The position numbers were made by a program, and so were the translations under genes. Under the pieces are notes generated by a model. That model searched no databases and was not told the origin of the DNA. It saw nothing but the letters and a program-made list of their open reading frames with translations. This document shows positions 26,167-32,978 of a DNA stretch of 64,000 bases, one piece after another. This stretch comes from Streptomyces sp. DG2A-72 (GTDB lineage: Bacteria; Actinomycetota; Actinomycetes; Streptomycetales; Streptomycetaceae): the NCBI RefSeq assembly GCF_030499575.1, contig NZ_JASTLC010000001.1, forward strand, positions 5,728,001-5,792,000, read 5' to 3'. Position 1 is the stretch's first letter. Each line of letters starts with the position of its first letter.

Positions 26167-27019
26167 GCTGTCGGCGGGGGCTGCTGTGGCGTGTGCCGGG
26201 GCCGTGGTCTGGCTGATGGGTGGATGGCACTCCGGGGCGCGGCGGGCGGAGTTGCTGCTCGCGGGCGGCGGGGTGGTGGGGACCGGTCCGCCCGCGTGGC
26301 GGGATGCGGTCGGTCGGCTGCGGCGGCTCCGCGGTCGGCTGCGGGTCGAGTGGTGGGCGCCGGCCGCCGGGCTGGTGCTGGCGGTGCTGGGTGCGTCGGT
26401 GCTGCCGCTCGTCGCGGGGGTGGCCGGAGTGCCCTTGCTGCGGCGGCTGCGGCTGGCCGCGGAGGCGCGGCGGGCGCGGGAGTGGCGCGCGGACGGGGTG
26501 ATCGCGTTGTGCGCGGCACTCGCCGGGGAGGTGAGGGCCGGGCGGCAGCCGGGTGAGGCACTCCTGTGTGCGGCGCGCGACTCCGGTGGGCTCGGGGGCG
26601 CGCAGGCGGCGGTGCTGGCTGCGGCGAGGTTCGGCGGGGACGTGCCGGGTGCGCTGGCGGGCGCGGCGCGACAGCCGGGGGCCGAGGGGTTGCTGGGGCT
26701 CGCGGCCTGCTGGCGGGTGGCCGTGGACCAGGGTGCGGGGCTTGCGGCGGGGCTCGACCGGCTCGAGGCGGCGTTGCGTGCGGAGCGGGACCAACGGGCC
26801 GATCTGCGCGCCCAGTTGGCCGGCGCCCGCTCCACGGCGGTGATGCTCGCCGCGCTTCCGGCCTTCGGGCTCACCCTCGGGACGGCTCTCGGTGCCGACC
26901 CGCTGCACGTCCTGCTGCACACCGGGGCGGGGTTCGGGTGCCTGGTGGTCGGGGGGCTGCTGGAGGTGGTGGGGGTGTGGTGGGTTGCCCGGATCGTGCG
27001 AGGGGCGGAGGTGATGTGA
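26159..27019 (+). CDS. tadB: TadB-like pilus assembly membrane protein
   Basis: 286 residues from ATG 26159 (GAAGGAG upstream), overlapping the tadA stop. Hydrophobic segments lie near residues 5-20, 60-90, 225-245 and 255-280. The cytosolic type II secretion system F-like domain lies between them (D-G-V-I-A-L-C-A-A-L-A-G-E-V-R-A-G and A-L-A-G-A-A-R-Q-P-G). In Tad systems TadB and TadC form the inner-membrane platform driven by TadA. Extremely G/C-rich third positions and G-rich strand bias are shared with the following tad genes. Confidence 0.8.
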   Translation: MGELSAGAAVACAGAVVWLMGGWHSGARRAELLLAGGGVVGTGPPAWRDAVGRLRRLRGRLRVEWWAPAAGLVLAVLGASVLPLVAGVAGVPLLRRLRLAAEARRAREWRADGVIALCAALAGEVRAGRQPGEALLCAARDSGGLGGAQAAVLAAARFGGDVPGALAGAARQPGAEGLLGLAACWRVAVDQGAGLAAGLDRLEAALRAERDQRADLRAQLAGARSTAVMLAALPAFGLTLGTALGADPLHVLLHTGAGFGCLVVGGLLEVVGVWWVARIVRGAEVM

Positions 27020-27178
27020 AGGCGGGGGGAGGGCGGGGTGGTGTGAGAGCGGGGTGGTGTGAGAGGTGACGGCGGATGCAGTTGATGCCCGGAGCTGAAC
27101 TCGGTCGGAATTGGCCGAGATCGGGTGAGATCAGTTGAGATCGGTCGCGACCGGTCGGGATCGGGAGAAGGAGGCGGA

Positions 27179-27964
27179 GTGAGTGCGGAAGTTTTCCACA
27201 GGGTGGGGGCGGTTCTGGGGGCCGTGCTGGTGCTCGGGTGGGTAGTGCGGTGGGTCGGGGCGGTACGGCGTGAGCGGAGGGCGCGGCGGCGGGTCGCCGA
27301 GTTGCTGGGGCTGGAGGTGGCTTCCGCGGGGGTGCACGTCGATGTGGGGGGCGCCGTGCGGCGGTGGGCCCCGGTGGCCGGGGTTCTGGGCGCCGGGTGG
27401 GCTGTCGTCGGCGGGGTCGCCGGGGTCGTTGTGGGGCTGGTCGGTGCGGTCGGGCTGTGGCGGTGGCGTCGCCGGCAGGTGGGCGCTGGGCCGGGCGAGG
27501 CAATCGACGTCGGTGAGGCGGCGCGTCAACTCCCGCTCGCAGCCGATCTGCTGGCGGCCTGCATCGCCGCCGGCGCCGGTCCGGTGATCGCAGCGCAGGC
27601 CGTGGGCGAAGCCCTGGGAGGCCCCGTGGGGGAAGCGCTGGCGCGCGGTGCGGCGGAGGTGCGGCTCGGCGGTGAACCCGGTGAGGCCTGGCGGAGGCTG
27701 GCCTCGTTGCCGGGGGCCGGGGCGTTGGCGCGGCTGCTGGAGCGGGCCGACGTGTCCGGGATCCCGGCGGCCGGACCCGTCGCCCACCTCGCGGCGCAGG
27801 CCCGCGCCGACTGGGCCCGCAGCGCGACCGCACGGGCAAGACGGGCGGCCGTCATGGTCACCGTTCCGGTGGGCCTGTGCTTTCTGCCCGCCTTCATCGC
27901 AGTCGGTGTGCTGCCCGTGGTGATCGGGCTCGCGGGCGGGGTGCTGGGAGGGGGTGGTGGATGA
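27179..27964 (+). CDS. tadC: TadC-like pilus assembly membrane protein
   Basis: 261 residues from GTG 27179 with GGAGAAGGAGG upstream. An earlier in-frame start at 27,125 lacks such a site. Membrane segments run at about 10-25, 60-100 and 225-255. The T2SSF-type core includes Q-L-P-L-A-A-D-L-L-A-A-C-I-A-A-G and the following G-E-A-W-R-R-L-A. Partner of TadB in the platform. The 159-base gap before it contains several GATCGG-type short repeats (27,110-27,165) of no clear meaning. Confidence 0.78.
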   Translation: MSAEVFHRVGAVLGAVLVLGWVVRWVGAVRRERRARRRVAELLGLEVASAGVHVDVGGAVRRWAPVAGVLGAGWAVVGGVAGVVVGLVGAVGLWRWRRRQVGAGPGEAIDVGEAARQLPLAADLLAACIAAGAGPVIAAQAVGEALGGPVGEALARGAAEVRLGGEPGEAWRRLASLPGAGALARLLERADVSGIPAAGPVAHLAAQARADWARSATARARRAAVMVTVPVGLCFLPAFIAVGVLPVVIGLAGGVLGGGGG

Positions 27965-27973
27965 CGGTGCGGC

Positions 27974-28021
27974 GCGGATGAAGGACGCACGACCAAAGCG
28001 GATGAAGGACGCACGACCAAA
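27974..28021 (+). repeat. 24-bp perfect tandem duplication upstream of the pilin gene
   Basis: The 24-bp unit beginning GCGGATGAAGGACGCACGAC occupies 27974-27997 and is repeated exactly at 27998-28021. It lies in the leader of the pilin-like gene and may be a recent slippage event. Confidence 0.7.
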
Positions 28022-28060
28022 AGCGAGAGAGCAACAGAACCGAACCTTACGGGGGTTGAG

Positions 28061-28270
28061 ATGTACAAGGCGGTATGGGCGCGGCTGCGTGCCCTGATGT
28101 GCGGGGCGCGGGCGGCGCGGAGGGACGCGGGGATGGTCACCTCCGAGTACGCGATGGGGATCGTCGCCGCGGTGGCGTTCGCGGTCGTCCTCTACAAGGT
28201 GGTCACGAGCGGGCAAGTCGACGCCGAGCTGCAGGCCATCGTGAAACGGGCGCTCGATGCGGGGATGTGA
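28061..28270 (+). CDS. DUF4244 pilin-like protein
   Basis: 69 residues. A basic N-terminus is followed by M-V-T-S-E-Y-A-M-G and a 20-residue hydrophobic helix (I-V-A-A-V-A-F-A-V-V-L-Y-K-V-V), which is the type IV pilin pattern with Glu at +5. DUF4244 genes take the place of the Flp pilin in actinobacterial tad loci. A prepilin cleavage site before the M-V-T-S segment is plausible. It overlaps the next gene by 14 bases. Confidence 0.8.
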   Translation: MYKAVWARLRALMCGARAARRDAGMVTSEYAMGIVAAVAFAVVLYKVVTSGQVDAELQAIVKRALDAGM

Positions 28271-28622
28271 GCGGGAGAGGGACCGGGGATTCGTCACGGC
28301 GGAGTCGGCCGTGGTGCTGCCGGTGCTGGTGATGTTCGCGATGGCGTTGGTGTCGGCGCTGCTCGTCGTGGTCGCCCAGATCCAGTGTGTGGACGCGGCC
28401 AGGGCGGGCGCCCGCGCGGCGGCCCGCCAGGACCCGGCCGACGCGGTCGTGGAAGTGACCCGCGAGACGGCACCCCGCGGCGCGAAGGTCACGCTCAGCC
28501 GGGAGGGGGACCAGGTTCGCGTGGCGGTCGTGGCGAAGCCACCGGTGCTGGACGGGTTGCCTTTCGAAGTACGGGAGGAGGCCGTGGCGTTGGCGGAGGA
28601 CAGTGTGGGGGTGGGGAGTTGA
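28257..28622 (+). CDS. tadE: TadE-like pseudopilin
   Basis: 121 residues from ATG 28257. F-V-T-A-E-S-A-V-V-L-P-V-L-V-M-F is the TadE signature (Glu after a short N-terminus, then the hydrophobic helix). An extracytoplasmic part of about 80 residues follows, rich in A/R/V. Such minor pilins initiate or anchor the Tad pilus. Confidence 0.8.
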   Translation: MRGCERERDRGFVTAESAVVLPVLVMFAMALVSALLVVVAQIQCVDAARAGARAAARQDPADAVVEVTRETAPRGAKVTLSREGDQVRVAVVAKPPVLDGLPFEVREEAVALAEDSVGVGS

Positions 28623-28633
28623 GGGCCAGGGGC

Positions 28634-29284
28634 ATGGTGGGCGGCTTCGGTTCGCGCCGGGGCTTCGCCGCCGTCCGGTGTTCTGACCAGGGTTCCGCCC
28701 TCCGGTGTTCCGACCATGGCTCCGCCGACCGGTGCTCCGACCGCGGTTCCGCCACCGTCTGGACTGTCGGTGCGATCGCCGTGCTGTGCGTGGTGTTCGG
28801 CGTCGTCCTTGCCTTGGGGCAGGCCGTCGTGACCCGGCATCGTGCGGCGGGCGCCGCGGACCTGGCCGCGCTGGCGGCGGCCGATCACTGGGCGGAGGGT
28901 GGCACCGCGGCCTGCGCCCGGGCGGACCGGGTGGCGAGAGCCCAGGGCACGCGGCTGGTGCGGTGCGATGTCGTGGGCGAGATCTCGGACGTGACGGCGA
29001 GATCGGGCCGGGGCCCGTTCGCGGCGGAGGTCAGGGCACGGGCGGGACCTGCGGAGACGGTGGCGCGGGATCCTGGACCGGCTCCCGGGCCGGACCGTTC
29101 CTCGGGTCCTGGATCGCACCAGGGACCGGCTCCTGGACCGGACCGTGCGCCGGCTCCTGGCCCGGACCGTGCGCCGGATCCTCGACCGGACCGTGCACCG
29201 GTTCCTGGACCGGATCAGGGACCCGCTCCCTCGCCGGCTCCTCTTCCGCCTTCTCCTCCGGAGCCCCCCGCAGCAACACCGTGA
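28634..29284 (+). CDS. TadG/Rv3654c-like secreted protein with a Pro-Gly-Asp repeat tail
   Basis: 216 residues from ATG 28634. TTG 28619, overlapping the tadE stop, is an alternative. After a variable start comes G-S-A-T-V-W-T-V-G-A-I-A-V-L and a membrane helix, then H-R-A-A-G-A-A-D-L-A-A-L-A-A-A, typical of TadE/Rv3654c-like proteins. The last 85 residues are low complexity built on P-A-P-G-P-D-R. This tail is encoded by the DNA repeats that also encode the C-terminus of the helicase on the other strand (overlap 29,031-29,284). The true functional end of this protein may be nearer to 29,060. Confidence 0.65.
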   Translation: MVGGFGSRRGFAAVRCSDQGSALRCSDHGSADRCSDRGSATVWTVGAIAVLCVVFGVVLALGQAVVTRHRAAGAADLAALAAADHWAEGGTAACARADRVARAQGTRLVRCDVVGEISDVTARSGRGPFAAEVRARAGPAETVARDPGPAPGPDRSSGPGSHQGPAPGPDRAPAPGPDRAPDPRPDRAPVPGPDQGPAPSPAPLPPSPPEPPAATP

Positions 29285-31676
29285 GCAGTCGTACCGCGCC
29301 CCTCTTGTGCAACGGATCGTTCCCGTTGCCGCACTTGGGGGACTGGATGCAGGACGGGCACCCGGCGTCGCACTCGCAGGACGCGATGGCCTGTCGGGTG
29401 GCCGTCAGCCAGGAGTGGGCGGTGTGGAAGGCGCGTTCCGCGAAGCCGGCGCCGCCCGGGTGGCCGTCGTAGACGAAGACCGTCGGGAGGAGCGTGTCGG
29501 GGTGCAGCGGGATGGAGACGCCGCCGATGTCCCAGCGGTTGCAGGTCGCGAAGAGGGGCAGCATGCCGATCGACGCGTGCTCGGCTGCGTGCAGGGCGCC
29601 GCCGAGGATCTCCGGGTTGATCCGGGCGGCGTCCAACTGGTCCTCGGTGACCGTCCACCACACGGCACGCGTGCGCAGCGTACGAGGAGGGAGGTCGAGC
29701 TTCGTCTCGCCCAGCACTTCACCGGTGATGACACGTCGACGCAGGAAGGAGACGACTTGGTTGGTGACCTCGACGGAGCCGTAGCAGAGGCGGCCGTCGC
29801 CCCAGGGGATCTCGACGTCCGTCTCCAGGACGGAGATCGACGTCGTGTCGCGGGCGACGGTCGTGTACGGCGGGTTGGCCTCCTCGACCAGGGCGACCGA
29901 GTCGTCCAGGTCCAGTGAGCGGACCAGGTAGGTACGGCCCTGGTGAAGGTGGACGGCGCCCTCGTGCGCGGTCGTGTGGGCAGCGCCCGCGTCCACCGTG
30001 CCGAGCAGCCGTCCGGTGCCGGACTCGACGATCTGCACCGGCTGGCCGCCGCCTCCCCGGAGGTCGGTCAGGTCGGCGGCCCGTTCGCGGCGGGTCCAGT
30101 GCCACGCCTTGGTCCGGCGGCGCAGCAGCTTCGCGGCCTCCAGCTGCGGCAGCAGGCTCTCGGTCTCGGGGCCGAACAGCTCCAGGTCTTCGTCGGTCAG
30201 CGGCAGTTCCGCCGCTGCCGCGCACAGGTGCGGGGCGAGGACGTACGGGTTGTCCGGGTCGAGGACGGTCGACTCGACCGGCTGGTCGAACAGGGCCTCG
30301 GGGTGGTGGACGAGGAAGGTGTCCAGGGGGTCGTCGCGGGCGACCAGGACGGCGAGGGCCCCTTGCCCGGAGCGGCCCGCCCGGCCTGCCTGCTGCCACA
30401 GGGACGCGCGCGTGCCCGGGTAGCCGGCGATGAGGACCGCGTCCAGACCGGAGACGTCGATGCCGAGTTCGAGGGCGGTGGTCGCGGCGAGACCGAGGAG
30501 TTCGCCGGAGTGGAGGGCCTGTTCGAGGGCGCGTCGCTCCTCGGGGAGGTAGCCGCCGCGGTAGGCGGCCACCCGCCGGGCGAGGGAGCGGTCGACCTCG
30601 GCCAGCCGCTCCTGGGCGATCACCGAGATCAGCTCGGCGCCGCGCCGGGAGCGTACGAAGGCGACCGTGCGCACGCCCTGGACGGCGAGGTCGGTCAGCA
30701 GGTCGGCCGTCTCGGCGGTGGCGGTACGGCGGACCGGTGCGCCCTTCTCGCCCTGGAGCTCGGTGAGCGGGGGTTCCCACAGGGCGAAGACCAGTTCGCC
30801 GCGCGGGGAGGCGTCGTCGGCGACCTCGACGACCGGGAGGCCGGTGAGGCGGCGGGCGGCGACCGACGGCTCGGCGGCGGTCGCGGAGGCCAGCAGGAAC
30901 ACGGGCGAGGCGCCGTACCGCGCGCACAGGCGGCGCAGCCGGCGCAGTACCTGGGCGACGTGGGAGCCGAAGACGCCGCGGTAGGTGTGGCACTCGTCGA
31001 TGACGACGTACTTCAGCGACTTCAGGAAGGAGGACCAGCGGGGGTGGGACGGGAGTATGCCGCGATGCAGCATGTCCGGGTTGGTGAGGACGTAGTTGGC
31101 GTACTGGCGGATCCACTCGCGTTCCTCGAACGGCGTGTCGCCGTCATAGACCGCAGGCCGGACCGAATTGCCCAGCGGTTGTGAAAGTTCCTTCACAGAT
31201 CGGCACTGATCCGCCGCAAGGGCCTTCGTGGGGGCCAGGTAGAGGGCGGTGGTGCCGCGGCCGTTCGGCGCCTCGGAACCGTCCAAAAGGGTCGACAGAA
31301 CCGGGACCAGATAGGCCAGGGACTTGCCGGACGCGGTGCCGGTTGCGACGACCACCGAGTCGCCGTCCAGGGCGTGCTCGGCCGCGCGGGCCTGGTGGGC
31401 CCAGGGATGCTCGATGCCCGCTGCCTGCACGGCGGCGATGACCTCGGCACGGATCCGGTCGGGCCAGACGGCATGGCGACCCTCGCGCGGGGGCAAATGC
31501 TCCGTATGAGTGATGCGCGAAGCCCGGCTCGGCCCTGCGGCGAGCCGGTCCAGGACCGTGCCCGGAGCGAGGCGCGAGGCGGGGTCCGTCGAGGGTCGAT
31601 CGGATCGGTGATTCTTGGCCATCGGCACCGAGTGTGTCACTGGCGTGACGGACAATGGGACCAAGGCGTCGTGCAC
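29031..31676 (-). CDS. DEAD/DEAH-box helicase, MrfA/Hrq1 type (DUF1998)
   Basis: 881 residues. Motif I A-T-G-T-A-S-G-K-S (111-119), motif II D227-E-C-H230, motif III S-A-T-A, then R-S-R-R-G-A-E, G-I-D-V-S-G-L-D and Q-Q-A-G-R-A-G-R (motifs V and VI). A C-terminal four-Cys cluster C-E-C-D-A-G-C-P-S-C-I-Q-S-P-K-C belongs to the DUF1998/MrfA zinc domain. Such 3'-5' helicases act in excision repair of interstrand or alkylation-type damage. The last 75 residues are repeat-coded and overlap the tad operon. GTG 31676 is taken as start. ATG 31622 is also possible, and an ATG at 31,702 would be in frame only if one base were added between them. Confidence 0.85.
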   Translation of the reverse strand: MHDALVPLSVTPVTHSVPMAKNHRSDRPSTDPASRLAPGTVLDRLAAGPSRASRITHTEHLPPREGRHAVWPDRIRAEVIAAVQAAGIEHPWAHQARAAEHALDGDSVVVATGTASGKSLAYLVPVLSTLLDGSEAPNGRGTTALYLAPTKALAADQCRSVKELSQPLGNSVRPAVYDGDTPFEEREWIRQYANYVLTNPDMLHRGILPSHPRWSSFLKSLKYVVIDECHTYRGVFGSHVAQVLRRLRRLCARYGASPVFLLASATAAEPSVAARRLTGLPVVEVADDASPRGELVFALWEPPLTELQGEKGAPVRRTATAETADLLTDLAVQGVRTVAFVRSRRGAELISVIAQERLAEVDRSLARRVAAYRGGYLPEERRALEQALHSGELLGLAATTALELGIDVSGLDAVLIAGYPGTRASLWQQAGRAGRSGQGALAVLVARDDPLDTFLVHHPEALFDQPVESTVLDPDNPYVLAPHLCAAAAELPLTDEDLELFGPETESLLPQLEAAKLLRRRTKAWHWTRRERAADLTDLRGGGGQPVQIVESGTGRLLGTVDAGAAHTTAHEGAVHLHQGRTYLVRSLDLDDSVALVEEANPPYTTVARDTTSISVLETDVEIPWGDGRLCYGSVEVTNQVVSFLRRRVITGEVLGETKLDLPPRTLRTRAVWWTVTEDQLDAARINPEILGGALHAAEHASIGMLPLFATCNRWDIGGVSIPLHPDTLLPTVFVYDGHPGGAGFAERAFHTAHSWLTATRQAIASCECDAGCPSCIQSPKCGNGNDPLHKRGAVRLLTVLLRGAPEEKAEEEPARERVPDPVQEPVHGPVEDPAHGPGQEPAHGPVQEPVPGAIQDPRNGPAREPVQDPAPPSPQVPPVP
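29070..29222. repeat. Degenerate short tandem repeats read by genes on both strands
   Basis: Units built around GGACCGTGCGCCGG and CTCCTGGACC recur about six to eight times with a period near 24-30 bp. The plus strand gives P-G-P-D-R-A-P repeats (TadG-like gene), and the minus strand gives E-P-V-H-G-P-V-E-D-P-type repeats (helicase C-terminus). Confidence 0.75.
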
Positions 31677-31780
31677 GCCTGCCGTAAGTGATTGAATGCC
31701 ATCGCGGCTGGCGAACCGTCCCGGGCCCTGCCGAGGTGTCCCGAGGGGCGACCGCTCGATAGCAAGGTGCTGGAGGATCC

Positions 31781-32122
31781 GTGGACCTGTCCCTGTCGAC
31801 CGAGACCGTCGGCGATCGCACGATCGTCAAGGTCGGTGGCGAAATCGACGTTTATACCGCGCCCAAGCTGCGCGAGCAGCTCGTCGAGCTGGTGAATGAC
31901 GGGAGTTTCCACCTCGTCGTCGACATGGAGGGCGTGGACTTCCTCGACTCCACCGGTCTCGGCGTGCTGGTCGGCGGCCTGAAGCGTGTGCGTGCCCATG
32001 AGGGTTCGCTGCGCCTGGTCTGCAACCAGGAGCGCATTTTGAAGATCTTCCGCATCACCGGTCTCACCAAGGTGTTCCCGATTCACACCTCGGTCGAGGA
32101 AGCGGTGGCGGCCACAGACTGA
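31781..32122 (+). CDS. bldG: Anti-anti-sigma factor BldG
   Basis: 113 residues from GTG 31781 with GGAGGATCC directly upstream. STAS domain: [21 protein letters not shown], then D-F-L-D-S57-T-G-L-G-V-L-V. Ser57 is the phosphorylation site described for BldG of S. coelicolor. BldG is required for aerial growth and antibiotic production. Its unphosphorylated form binds anti-sigma factors. The partner anti-sigma gene follows in the same direction, as in other Streptomyces. Sequence and context make this a firm call. Confidence 0.97.
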   Translation: MDLSLSTETVGDRTIVKVGGEIDVYTAPKLREQLVELVNDGSFHLVVDMEGVDFLDSTGLGVLVGGLKRVRAHEGSLRLVCNQERILKIFRITGLTKVFPIHTSVEEAVAATD

Positions 32123-32242
32123 CCGCCGCGCCCGGGCCAGTGATCAGTCGTCCGTGCCCGGGACGGAAGAAGTTCATGAGGGGGTCCGGGCTATCGGCAG
32201 CCCGGTCCCCCGACAGCACGCCCGAAGTTCCGAGGGGGATGC

Positions 32243-32680
32243 ATGGCCACCGTTGAACTCCGCTTCAGCGCGCTGCCCGAGCACGTCAGGACCGCCCGAC
32301 TGGTGGCGGCAGCGGTGGCGCGCAGGGCCGGAGTGGACGAGGCCGTCCTCGACGAGGTCAGGCTCGCTGTCGGCGAGGCCTGCACCCGTGCCGTCGGGCT
32401 GCACCAGAGCGGCGGCATCACGGCGCCGGTCAAAGTGCTGCTGATCGAGGAGGAGAAGCAGTTCTCCATCGAGGTCGGCGACGAGGCGCCGCGTTCGGCT
32501 CCCGGGGATCGCGCGCCCGGTGGCGCGGCCGAGGATCCCGACGCGGAGACCGAGGAGGACGAGATGGGCCTCGCGGTCATCAGCGGCCTCGTCGACGACG
32601 TGGAGGTCACCGCCGGCGAGCACGGCGGGTTGATCCGTATGACCTGGCCGACCACGCCGCCGACCGCCGTGCTCCCCTGA
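32243..32680 (+). CDS. Anti-sigma factor, HATPase/RsbW-like partner of BldG
   Basis: 145 residues. Helical start L-P-E-H-V-R-T-A-R-L-V-A, N-box-like E-V-R-L-A-V-G-E-A-C-T-R-A, an acidic low-complexity insert near 95-110, then D-E-M-G-L-A-V-I-S-G-L and the final strand. These are the GHKL kinase features of RsbW/SpoIIAB-like anti-sigma factors, with a modified ATP lid. It is 120 bases after bldG and known to be co-transcribed with it in S. coelicolor. It should phosphorylate or bind BldG and a sigma factor. A strong terminator follows. Confidence 0.88.
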   Translation: MATVELRFSALPEHVRTARLVAAAVARRAGVDEAVLDEVRLAVGEACTRAVGLHQSGGITAPVKVLLIEEEKQFSIEVGDEAPRSAPGDRAPGGAAEDPDAETEEDEMGLAVISGLVDDVEVTAGEHGGLIRMTWPTTPPTAVLP

Positions 32681-32697
32681 GTCCCACCACGCTTCAC

Positions 32698-32734
32698 CAC
32701 CAAGGGCCCTGCTGAGCAGGGCCCTTGGTGTTTT
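32698..32734 (+). terminator. Rho-independent terminator of the bldG operon
   Basis: A 15-bp perfect stem (CACCAAGGGCCCTGC at 32698-32712 with its complement at 32716-32730), loop TGA, followed by TTTT. The clearest terminator in the window. Confidence 0.92.
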
Positions 32735-32978
32735 CTGTCGCAGCGCCGCGCAATTCGTGAAGGAATTCACGATCATTCACCTGATAATTCGATCAAGCGT
32801 CAATGCAGGGGTCAATGCCTTTGAGGCATTACTGCTTTCGGGTTGTGTGGCGTGACGTCGATCATTTGCTGAAGAGCATGTGAAGGCTAATTCCGTTTAC
32901 CGCGCACTGTTTTGATCAGGTCCGGGTACCTAGAATCCGTCCACATCTTGAGCTCAGCACAGGCGTCAAGGAGGACGA
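32735..32978 (+). promoter_or_regulatory. AT-rich leader/promoter region of hppA
   Basis: Unusually A/T-rich for this genome. It contains a 7-bp inverted repeat (AATGCCT 32814-32820, AGGCATT 32824-32830) and TAGAAT near 32,930 as a possible -10. No good -35 at normal spacing is seen, so the promoter position is uncertain. Confidence 0.35.

Noticed and set aside
27131..29119. A 662-codon minus-strand frame through the tad genes
   Set aside because: Proline/arginine-rich shadow of tadC, the pilin-like gene and tadE, with no domain.
26000..29284. Functional Tad pilus locus
   Set aside because: The ATPase gene lacks its N-terminal half in this window, so I list the genes but do not claim a working pilus.
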